Origin: an uncultured Collinsella sp.
GTDB lineage: Bacteria; Actinomycetota; Coriobacteriia; Coriobacteriales; Coriobacteriaceae
Assembly: GCA_958431945.1 (NCBI GenBank)
Contig: CAUASQ010000024.1
Coordinates: 1 to 15,870, forward strand
Length of the DNA: 15,870 bases
Direction of reading: 5' to 3'
Made by a program: the position numbers and the translations under genes. Under the pieces are notes generated by a model, which worked only from the letters and a program-made list of their open reading frames with translations, made no database searches and was not told the origin of the DNA. Below are positions 1 through 5,721 of the stretch, one piece after another (position 1 is the stretch's first letter; each line of letters starts with the position of its first letter).

Positions 1-24
1 CTGGAGCCGATGCTCGGCCTCTAA
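1..24 (+). CDS. possible 3' end of an upstream gene
   Basis: Frame 1 reads seven codons (LEPMLGL) followed by TAA at 22-24. A strong terminator follows about 45 bases later, which fits the end of a plus-strand gene. Only seven residues are visible, so no product can be named. Frame 2 stays open for longer, so this reading is a weak guess based on the nearby terminator. Confidence 0.3.
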   Translation: MEPMLGL

Positions 25-68
25 CTTAGTCGACGCTGCGCGGCGGCCGGGGCGACAACTTGTCATTC

Positions 69-110
69 AAAGGGGGTGGCATGACCAAAAGGTCTATGCC
101 GCCCCCTTTT
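69..110 (+). terminator. rho-independent terminator upstream of pcrA
   Basis: The stem pairs 69-82 with 96-109 (14 pairs including one G-T), extended by GACC/GGTC (83-86 with 91-94) around an AAAA loop, and ends in TTTT. The left arm begins with AAA, so it could also work weakly on the minus strand. It would end the transcript of whatever lies upstream of the window. Confidence 0.8.
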
Positions 111-185
111 CATGCCAATTTGTTCGCCCCGGCCGCCGCTCGCTGCTGCTGCCATGACATCGGCGGTTTCGTGATTGCCAATAGA

Positions 186-218
186 TTGGTGCAAAGTAAC
201 CTGACCCCATTGCGCCAA
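186..218. repeat. short hairpin repeat, family 1 (copy 1)
   Basis: TTGGTGCAA (186-194) pairs with TTGCGCCAA (210-218) through one G-T pair. The middle reads AGTAACCTGACCCC. The same hairpin with nearly the same middle occurs in inverse orientation at 10590-10620. Size and arrangement resemble REP-like elements mobilised by Y1/RAYT transposases, but no transposase gene is present here, so that link is an inference. Confidence 0.7.
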
Positions 219-264
219 ATCCGCTGGGCGGGCCTGACGGTGGCGCACGGAGTCGTGGTGTGAT

Positions 265-295
265 TTGCGTCGGTGTCCGCGCGGCTCGGTATACT
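265..295 (+). promoter_or_regulatory. candidate promoter for pcrA
   Basis: A perfect TATACT -10 hexamer lies at 290-295. The best -35 candidate is TTGCGT at 265-270, with a long 19-base spacer, so the -35 is weak. Transcription would begin near 303, which leaves the GTG at 273 untranscribed and supports the ATG at 357 as start. Confidence 0.45.
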
Positions 296-356
296 GATAC
301 GGCTCAAACTATGGCGCTGCCCGCAGGCGCGCCGTCCGTCAGATGAGGAGTCGCCC

Positions 357-3257
357 ATGACCCAGCCCTTGCCCTGGGAAAAGAATGCCGCGGTACCCGT
401 GCCGCCCGCGCCGGAACCCGTGCCGCTCGATGCATATGCCGTCCCTGCTGCGCCGGAGCCCGAGCTCGTCCCGCTCGACATCTACGACGCTCCCGCGCCG
501 GCACCCAAACCCGCCAAGCCGCTCGTCGACCTCGACAGCCTTAATCCCGCCCAGCGCGAGGCGGTCCTGACCACCGAGGGTCCGTTGCTGGTCCTTGCTG
601 GCGCCGGCTCGGGCAAGACCCGCGTCTTGACCTTCCGCATCGCACATATGCTCGGCGACCTGGGTGTTAAGCCCTGGCAGATCCTTGCCATCACGTTTAC
701 CAACAAGGCCGCGGCCGAGATGCGTGAGCGTCTGGCGGCGCTCATTCCCAGCGGCACCCGTGGCATGTGGGTGTGCACCTTCCATGCCATGTGCGTGCGT
801 ATGCTGCGCGAGGACGCTGACCTGCTGGGCTACACCGGTCAGTTTACCATCTACGATGACGACGATTCCAAGCGCATGGTGCGCGATATTATGCAGGCGC
901 TCGGTATCGAGCAAAAGCAATTCCCCATCAATATGATCCGCAGCAAGATCAGTTCGGCCAAAAACGCCATGATCAGCCCCGAGGACATGCTCAAATCCGC
1001 CGACAGCCCCAACGACAAAAAGGCCGCGCAGGTCTACTTGGAGCTGGAACGCCGCCTGCGCGCCGCCAACGCGATGGACTTCGACGACCTGCTCGTGCGC
1101 ACGCTCGAGCTGCTGCGCACCCGCCCCGAGGTGCTCGACAAGTACCAAGAGCGCTTCCGCTACATTAGCGTCGACGAGTATCAGGACACCAACCACGTCC
1201 AATACGAGATCGCCAACCTGCTGGCCGCCAAGTACCAAAACCTCATGGTCGTGGGCGACGATGACCAGTCCATTTATAGCTGGCGTGGCGCCGACATCAC
1301 CAACATCCTGGACTTTGAGCAGGACTTTAAAAACTGCAAGACCGTTAAGCTGGAGCAGAACTACCGCTCCACGGGCCATATCCTGAGCGCCGCCAACGCC
1401 GTGGTGCGCCACAACTCGCAGCGCAAGGACAAGCGCCTGTTTACGGCCGAGGGCGATGGCGAGAAGATCCAGGCCTTCCAGGCAAGCGACGAGCGCGACG
1501 AGGGCCGCTGGATTGCCGGCGAGATCGAAAAACTGCATGCCAAAGGCACGAGTTACGACGATATCGCCGTGTTCTACCGCACCAACGCCCAGTCGCGTAT
1601 CCTCGAAGATATGTTCCTGCGCGCAGGCGTGCCCTACAAGATCGTGGGCGGCACGCGATTCTTCGACCGTGCCGAGATCCGCGACGTCATGGCCTACCTT
1701 AAGATGATCGTGAACCCGGCAGACGAGATGAGCGTCAAGCGCGTCATCAACACGCCGCGCCGCGGCATCGGCTCCACCTCGATCCAAAAGATTGAGCAGC
1801 TGGCGCGCGACAACCGTTGCTCGTTCTTCCAGGCCTGCGAGATCGCAACAGCCGAGACGGGCATGTTTAGCGCCAAGGTGCGCAATGGCCTGTCGAGCTT
1901 TGTCTCGCTAGCGCGCGAGGGTCGCCGCATGGACGGCGAACTCAAGGACGTCGTCGAGATGATCGTCGATAAGACGGGCCTGCTGCAGGCTTTCCGCGCC
2001 GAGGGTACCATGGAGTCCGAGAGCCGCGCCGAGAACATCCAGGAATTCCTGGGCGTCGCTGCCGAATTTGAGGAGACGCACGAGGACATCGAGGGTACGC
2101 TCGAGAGCTTGGAAGAGCTGCGCGCAGCCGGTGTTGCCGATGTGCCTGCCGGCGCCGAGCCCGAGTCCGTCGTGGTGAGCGCGCCCGCGCCCGAACCGGG
2201 GCCATCTGCCCCGGCATCCTCGTTTGAGGCGCTCGTCGGCGCGCGCGATGCCGCAGGTTCCAATCCGCTCGATAGCCTAGCCGCCCCGGCGCTCTCGCCG
2301 CAGGATGCCCTGGCCGCCGCCATCGCGGGCAACGCGTATGCCGCGCCGACGGAGATGCCGGCGGGTGCCGTGCATGCCGACGAGATCGAGCGCACCTACG
2401 GTCCGCTCACCTGTAAGGCGCTGCCGGCACTCATGGAGTGGCTGGCCCTGCGCTCCGACTTGGATTCCCTGGCCGGCGAGACGCATGCCATTACCATGAT
2501 GACTATCCACTCCGCCAAGGGCCTGGAGTTCCCGGCGGTGTTCGTGGCCGGCATGGAGGAGGGCATCTTCCCGCACGTGCACGACTTTGGCGGCAGCGAT
2601 GACCCGGGCAAGCTCGAGGAGGAGCGTCGCCTGGCCTACGTTGCCATCACGCGTGCCCGTAAGCGCCTGTTCCTGACCTATGCGGCCACGCGTCGCACCT
2701 ACGGCTCGACCTCTGCCAACCCGCGCTCGCGCTTCCTCAATGAGATTCCGTTTGAGGATATCGAGTTTAGCGGTATCGGTTCTGCCGGTTTTGAGGGCAC
2801 GGGCTGGGAGAAGCGCGGCGACCGTCACGGCACCTTTGGCTCGGGCGCGGGTTCGGATATGTATGGCGGCAAGGTGTTCGGTTCGCATACGCGCTCGACC
2901 GGCGGTTCCGGTTCGCGCGGTGGATCGAGTTTTGACGATTTCTTTGGCGGCAGCAGCTACGGGACCGAGCGCCATCGTGGGGTCTCGCCCGACGCCGGCC
3001 GTGTTGCCTCGACCTTTGGTTCGGGTGCGCCGCGAGCCAAAAAGCCGTCATCTAAGGTGTCGCCGACAGTGGAGCGCAAGGTCGATCGCGCTAGCGCGTC
3101 GCAGGACTTTGCCGCAGGCGATACCGTGAGCCACAAGACCTTTGGTACGGGTACCGTGATCTCGGTCGTCGGAGACATGATCGAGGTTCAATTCGAAAAG
3201 ACCGGCCAGACCAAAAAGCTAATGAAAGGTTTTGCACCGATCGTCAAGCTGTCGTGA
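357..3257 (+). CDS. pcrA: ATP-dependent DNA helicase PcrA/UvrD (SF1A)
   Basis: This 966-residue superfamily 1A 3'-5' DNA helicase is expected to act in nucleotide excision repair, in rolling-circle replication and at stalled RNA polymerase. Visible motifs are Walker A AGAGSGKT (81-88), motif Ia ITFTNKAA (112-119), motif II DEYQDT (273-278), motif III GDDDQSIYSWRGA (300-312), motif IV near YRTNAQSR (408), motif V TIHSAKGLEFP (716-726) and motif VI VAITRARKR (762-770). A Gly/Ser-rich linker (about 806-916) leads to a C-terminal Tudor-like domain (about 919-965, HKTFGTGTV), the part that contacts RNA polymerase in relatives. The usual family length is about 720-780. The excess comes from a Pro/Ala-rich N-terminus (1-58), an Ala/Pro-rich insert (about 588-690) and the long linker. 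The start at 357 is chosen for GAGGAG seven bases upstream; an in-frame GTG at 273 lies upstream of the predicted transcription start. It is monocistronic and convergent with manA. Confidence 0.97.
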   Translation: MTQPLPWEKNAAVPVPPAPEPVPLDAYAVPAAPEPELVPLDIYDAPAPAPKPAKPLVDLDSLNPAQREAVLTTEGPLLVLAGAGSGKTRVLTFRIAHMLGDLGVKPWQILAITFTNKAAAEMRERLAALIPSGTRGMWVCTFHAMCVRMLREDADLLGYTGQFTIYDDDDSKRMVRDIMQALGIEQKQFPINMIRSKISSAKNAMISPEDMLKSADSPNDKKAAQVYLELERRLRAANAMDFDDLLVRTLELLRTRPEVLDKYQERFRYISVDEYQDTNHVQYEIANLLAAKYQNLMVVGDDDQSIYSWRGADITNILDFEQDFKNCKTVKLEQNYRSTGHILSAANAVVRHNSQRKDKRLFTAEGDGEKIQAFQASDERDEGRWIAGEIEKLHAKGTSYDDIAVFYRTNAQSRILEDMFLRAGVPYKIVGGTRFFDRAEIRDVMAYLKMIVNPADEMSVKRVINTPRRGIGSTSIQKIEQLARDNRCSFFQACEIATAETGMFSAKVRNGLSSFVSLAREGRRMDGELKDVVEMIVDKTGLLQAFRAEGTMESESRAENIQEFLGVAAEFEETHEDIEGTLESLEELRAAGVADVPAGAEPESVVVSAPAPEPGPSAPASSFEALVGARDAAGSNPLDSLAAPALSPQDALAAAIAGNAYAAPTEMPAGAVHADEIERTYGPLTCKALPALMEWLALRSDLDSLAGETHAITMMTIHSAKGLEFPAVFVAGMEEGIFPHVHDFGGSDDPGKLEEERRLAYVAITRARKRLFLTYAATRRTYGSTSANPRSRFLNEIPFEDIEFSGIGSAGFEGTGWEKRGDRHGTFGSGAGSDMYGGKVFGSHTRSTGGSGSRGGSSFDDFFGGSSYGTERHRGVSPDAGRVASTFGSGAPRAKKPSSKVSPTVERKVDRASASQDFAAGDTVSHKTFGTGTVISVVGDMIEVQFEKTGQTKKLMKGFAPIVKLS

Positions 3258-3265
3258 TCCCGGCG

Positions 3266-3393
3266 GACCTGGGCGGGCGTATGGGGCAACATCGCCTGCT
3301 CGGGCAGTCCTGCGCAAGACGGAGAGCACATTAAGTGCTCTCCTTTGCGTGCGGAACTCGCGATCGATGTTGTCCCATACGCCCGCCCAGGTC
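3266..3393. repeat. large palindromic element, copy A
   Basis: Outer arms 3266-3294 and 3365-3393 (29 bases each) are perfectly complementary except one G-T pair. The 70-base core (3295-3364) holds an apical hairpin, GGAGAGCAC, ATTAA loop, GTGCTCTCC (3321-3343), below which GCGCAA and TTGCGT can pair. The core is, in reverse complement, nearly the same as the core of copy B at 3575-3643. The outer arms of the two copies are unrelated in sequence. The element lies nine bases after the pcrA stop and has no T-tract, so it is not a standard terminator. It could be a structured RNA, a miniature mobile element or a structural DNA element. Confidence 0.75.
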
Positions 3394-3479
3394 CTTGGGT
3401 AACGTTGCTTGCGAACGCCGCTTTGCTCGTTTGTTTTTTGATCTGGAGAGCCCGATGGGCTGAGAAATAGATACGAGTA

Positions 3480-3516
3480 GGGGCTCCCCCGTTGATGAAC
3501 GGGGGAGCCCCTTCTT
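3480..3516 (+). terminator. terminator-like hairpin between the two palindromic elements
   Basis: A perfect 14-base-pair stem (3480-3493 with 3498-3511) with a GATG loop is followed by CTTCTT, a poor T-tract. It probably ends pcrA transcription and may also act against manA transcription from the other side. The sequence before it (3420-3479) has a T6 run and a small AGCCC/GGGCT hairpin. GGGCTGAGA there resembles the thi-box signature of TPP riboswitches, but no other TPP part follows, so no riboswitch is called. Confidence 0.6.
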
Positions 3517-3556
3517 GCGTTTGGGTTGTTGCTGCCAGCCTGAGGCTCGCCGGGAT

Positions 3557-3661
3557 GGGCGCGGGGTTTGGTCGATCGCGAGTTCCGCACGAGCCAGAGA
3601 GCACTTAATGTGCTCTCCGTGCGAGCAGGACTGTCCGAGCAGGCGACCAAACCCCGCGCCC
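3557..3661. repeat. large palindromic element, copy B
   Basis: Outer arms 3557-3574 and 3644-3661 are perfectly complementary over 18 bases; pairing continues weakly to about 3551 and 3668. The core (3575-3643) has the apical hairpin GAGAGCAC, TTAAT loop, GTGCTCTC and a lower stem GCACG/CGTGC. The core starts with the same 17 bases (ATCGCGAGTTCCGCACG) as the reverse complement of copy A and shares about 23 further bases across the apical hairpin. It lies about 30 bases past the end of manA. Confidence 0.75.
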
Positions 3662-3691
3662 CGTCCTGACGAGCGCTTGGGGACCGGTGAC

Positions 3692-4624
3692 CTATAGGTG
3701 GCTGATGATCAGCTCCATCTTGCCTTCGAGGTCGATGGAGCTGACGGTGCTGGGGGCCAGCAGATGGCTTCCCTTGTGGACGGGGTCGCCGCAGACGGTG
3801 CCTTCGCCGTCGATGACCGACAGGCACATGAAGGGCCAGCGCTGGTCGAGGATCTTGCTGCCGTCGACACGCACGCGATCGACGGTGTAGCAGGGGTTAG
3901 ACTCGAGCTCGGTCACGCCGTCCACCTCAGGCGCGTTCACCGTGCCGTCGGTCGGAGCCTGAACATCAAAGTCGATGCAGTCGAGGCTCTGCTTAATGTG
4001 CAGCGGGCGCAGCTTTCCGTCGGTGCCGGGGCGGTCGTAGTCGTACAGGCGATATGTCACGTCGCTCGACTGCTGCGTCTCCAGAATCAGCGTGCCGGTC
4101 TTGATGGCGTGAACGGTGCCGGAGTCGATCTGGAAAAAGTCTCCCTTGTGAATCGGCAGCACGTTGAGCATGTCGTTCCAGCGGCCGTCCTTGATCATCT
4201 GTGCGGCCTCGGTGCGGTCTTTAGCACGCTGGCCGACGATGATCGTGGCGCCGGGCTCGCAATCCAGCACGTACCAGCACTCGGTTTTGCCCAGGCTGCC
4301 GTTCTCGTGCTTGGCGGCGTACTCGTCGTTGGGATGAATCTGGATCGAAAGGTCGTCCTTGGCGTCCAGAATCTTAATGAGCAGCGGGAACTCCTTGCCC
4401 TTGCAGTTGCCAAAGAGCTCGCGGTGCTCGGCCCACAGCCACGACAGCGTGTGGCCTGCATACGGGCCCTCCGCAATCTGGCAGTCGCCGTTGGGATGGG
4501 CCGAGATGGCCCAGCACTCACCGATGGGCCCCTCGGGAATGTCGTAACCAAATACGGTTTCGAGCTGGCGGCCGCCCCAGATCTTCTCGTGGAAGATCGG
4601 CGTCAGTTTAATCAAATCGGACAT
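3692..4624 (-). CDS. manA: mannose-6-phosphate isomerase, class I
   Basis: This 310-residue enzyme belongs to the zinc-dependent cupin-type phosphomannose isomerases that interconvert mannose-6-P and fructose-6-P in the cytoplasm. Its length matches the short Bacillus ManA type (about 315). The metal site is visible: Q95 and H97 in QIHPNDEY, E115 in KTECWYVL and H172 in SGTVHAI. R192 in the TYRLYDYDR stretch is the expected catalytic arginine. The start is set at the second ATG (4624): GGGGG lies seven bases upstream of it but only one base upstream of the ATG at 4630, which would add MN. It follows the gntR gene with a 74-base gap that holds a hairpin, so co-transcription is likely but not certain. 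It joins mannose metabolism to the neighbouring PTS sugar module. Confidence 0.93.
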   Translation of the reverse strand: MSDLIKLTPIFHEKIWGGRQLETVFGYDIPEGPIGECWAISAHPNGDCQIAEGPYAGHTLSWLWAEHRELFGNCKGKEFPLLIKILDAKDDLSIQIHPNDEYAAKHENGSLGKTECWYVLDCEPGATIIVGQRAKDRTEAAQMIKDGRWNDMLNVLPIHKGDFFQIDSGTVHAIKTGTLILETQQSSDVTYRLYDYDRPGTDGKLRPLHIKQSLDCIDFDVQAPTDGTVNAPEVDGVTELESNPCYTVDRVRVDGSKILDQRWPFMCLSVIDGEGTVCGDPVHKGSHLLAPSTVSSIDLEGKMELIISHL

Positions 4625-4645
4625 ATTCATACCCCCATTGTGTTG

Positions 4646-4685
4646 CGCGGGCGCCGCGTAAAACTGCTCAAAACGAGCGCCCGCG
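4646..4685. other. hairpin between gntR and manA
   Basis: Nine bases at 4646-4654 (CGCGGGCGC) pair perfectly with 4677-4685. The 22-base loop contains A- and T-rich runs. There is no T-tract after the stem on the minus strand. It may tune read-through or processing between gntR and manA. Confidence 0.5.
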
Positions 4686-4698
4686 TGACTACAAAAAC

Positions 4699-5418
4699 CT
4701 ATGCCAACGTTACGTTGTGCAACTCAAAGCGGTCGCCAACGTTGCGCGAGATCGAATACTCAAAGGCGGCGCCGCTGTCCAAAAAGCCAATTTGGGTGAG
4801 CTCGAGCAGGGGAGAGCCAAGTTTGGTGTCCAGACGCTCGGCTTCTTCCTCGGTTGCTGCCACGGCGCGAATGGCACGGTGGAAGCTCGAAATCTTCAGC
4901 CCACATTGCTCGCGGATGAAGCGGTAGACCGATCCGTACAGATCCTTCTTTTTCAGCCCTGGAATCAGCTCGAGGGGCATGTAGGTGTACTCGATAACGA
5001 TGGGCTTCTCATCGGCCTGACGCACGCGCACGACGTGATAGGCAAAGTCATCCTCGGCAATTCCCAGCTGGGCTGCGATGTCCGCCGGTGGATTAACGAT
5101 CGAGAAATCGTAGACCACCGAGGTCACCTTCTCCCCGCGGTGCTCATACGAAAAGCCCTGGGCACGGTCGTTTTTGCCCTGGAAAAACGCCTGACCGGGA
5201 AGTCCCGCCGTGTCCTTAACGTAGGTACCCGATCCGCGTCGGCTGGTAATAAGACCTTCCTCGGTGATTTGCTCGATAGCTCGTTTGACGGTGATTTTGG
5301 AAACGCTATAGAGCTCGCAGAACTCAACGACGGTGGGAAGCTTGTCGCCCGGTTTAAGAGTGCCATCCTCGATGCTTCGACGAATATCTGCAGCTATCGC
5401 CTCGTATTTGGGAATCAT
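4699..5418 (-). CDS. GntR-family transcriptional regulator, HutC/UTRA subfamily
   Basis: This 239-residue cytoplasmic DNA-binding regulator has an N-terminal winged helix-turn-helix (about 3-68: PGDKLPTVVEF, then SVSKITVKRAIEQI, ending RRGSGTYV). A UTRA effector domain (about 90-235) includes the typical VIEYTYMPLELIPGL segment. UTRA regulators of this type commonly bind phosphosugars, and the divergent GH1/PTS operon suggests a 6-phospho-beta-glucoside or a related sugar phosphate as ligand (inference). The ATG at 5418 is preferred over the one at 5451 because AAAGGAGG lies just upstream of it. The gene reads toward manA and away from the PTS operon; the shared upstream region has two direct repeats that could be its operators. 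Confidence 0.93.
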   Translation of the reverse strand: MIPKYEAIAADIRRSIEDGTLKPGDKLPTVVEFCELYSVSKITVKRAIEQITEEGLITSRRGSGTYVKDTAGLPGQAFFQGKNDRAQGFSYEHRGEKVTSVVYDFSIVNPPADIAAQLGIAEDDFAYHVVRVRQADEKPIVIEYTYMPLELIPGLKKKDLYGSVYRFIREQCGLKISSFHRAIRAVAATEEEAERLDTKLGSPLLELTQIGFLDSGAAFEYSISRNVGDRFELHNVTLA

Positions 5419-5454
5419 TGAACCTCCTTTCCGACATATATCAATACGCAAGTA

Positions 5455-5460
5455 AGTATA
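5455..5460 (-). promoter_or_regulatory. candidate -10 of the gntR promoter
   Basis: The minus strand reads TATACT here, 36 bases upstream of the gntR ATG. No convincing -35 is seen; GTTATA-like sequence lies about 18 bases upstream. The hexamer overlaps the first candidate operator repeat, which would suit autoregulation. Confidence 0.4.
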
Positions 5461-5491
5461 ACCCTTAACAAGGCACCCATATAACCTTTAT
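5457..5491. promoter_or_regulatory. direct repeat, candidate GntR operator pair
   Basis: TATAACCCTTAA (5457-5468) and TATAACCTTTAT (5480-5491) share TATAACC-TTA and start 23 bases apart, about two helical turns. They sit between gntR and the GH1/PTS operon in an AT-rich island, overlapping the gntR -10. Function is inferred from position only; neither copy is a clear palindrome, which is unusual for GntR operators. Confidence 0.35.
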
Positions 5492-5526
5492 CTAAGAAGC
5501 TCGAGAAAGAAAAAAGAAAAAGACAC

Positions 5527-5554
5527 TTTACTTTTAGAATTAGAGCGCTATAGT
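5527..5554 (+). promoter_or_regulatory. candidate promoter of the GH1/PTS operon
   Basis: TTTACT (5527-5532) and TATAGT (5549-5554) are 16 bases apart. A 21-base all-purine, A-rich tract (5503-5523) lies directly upstream and may act as an UP-like or bent element. The transcript would start near 5561, giving a leader of about 160 bases that contains the hairpin repeat at 5600-5685. Confidence 0.5.
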
Positions 5555-5599
5555 TTAAGCAACGAACGGAATCTTTCCGCAGAACAGGATCGACCGTTT

Positions 5600-5685
5600 G
5601 GGGACGGTTTTGTTTTGGCGGGTTGGATATCGGTATGACCGGTGCGCGCCCGCGCCGGATAACCTGCCAAAGCAAACCCGTCTCC
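5600..5685. repeat. hairpin repeat, family 2 (copy 1), in the operon leader
   Basis: Two 25-base imperfect inverted arms, 5600-5624 and 5661-5685, flank a GC-rich middle. The left arm carries GGGACGG, TTTGTTTTGGC and GGGTT; the right arm is its near reverse complement. The same GGGACAGG-TTTGTTTTGGCAGG theme is found on the minus strand at 9540-9580. It would form a long hairpin in the 5' leader of the GH1 gene. Like family 1 it resembles REP-type elements. Confidence 0.65.
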
Positions 5686-5721
5686 AACCGGAAGCTCTAG
5701 AACACGAAAGCGAGGACTTTG

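Noticed and set aside
60..263. 67-codon frame upstream of pcrA
   Set aside because: It starts inside the terminator hairpin and crosses a repeat; no ribosome binding site or similarity.
339..1787. Long minus-strand open frame opposite pcrA
   Set aside because: It is the antisense shadow of a GC-rich gene: the plus strand has all helicase motifs, and this frame shows low-complexity, family-less sequence without a ribosome binding site. The same holds for long minus frames opposite the GH1, EIIC, kinase, ppaC, nhaA and aminotransferase genes.
3440..3516. TPP riboswitch, suggested by GGGCTGAGA
   Set aside because: The rest of the thi-box core is missing and no thiamine gene follows; the region ends in an ordinary terminator between convergent genes.
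3266..3668. CRISPR array or integron attC sites
   Set aside because: Only two copies in opposite orientation, no spacer pattern, no cas or integrase gene, and no attC core sites (such as GTTRRRY) at the arm ends.
3219..3827. Minus-strand frames of 138 and 202 codons across the pcrA-manA gap
   Set aside because: They run through the palindromic elements and overlap both flanking genes. The peptide similarity between the two strands (SIASSAR and EHLMCSP) only mirrors the DNA repeat.
3698..4927. 409-codon plus-strand frame over manA
   Set aside because: It lies antisense to manA, whose zinc-site motifs are clear on the minus strand, and has no recognisable domain.
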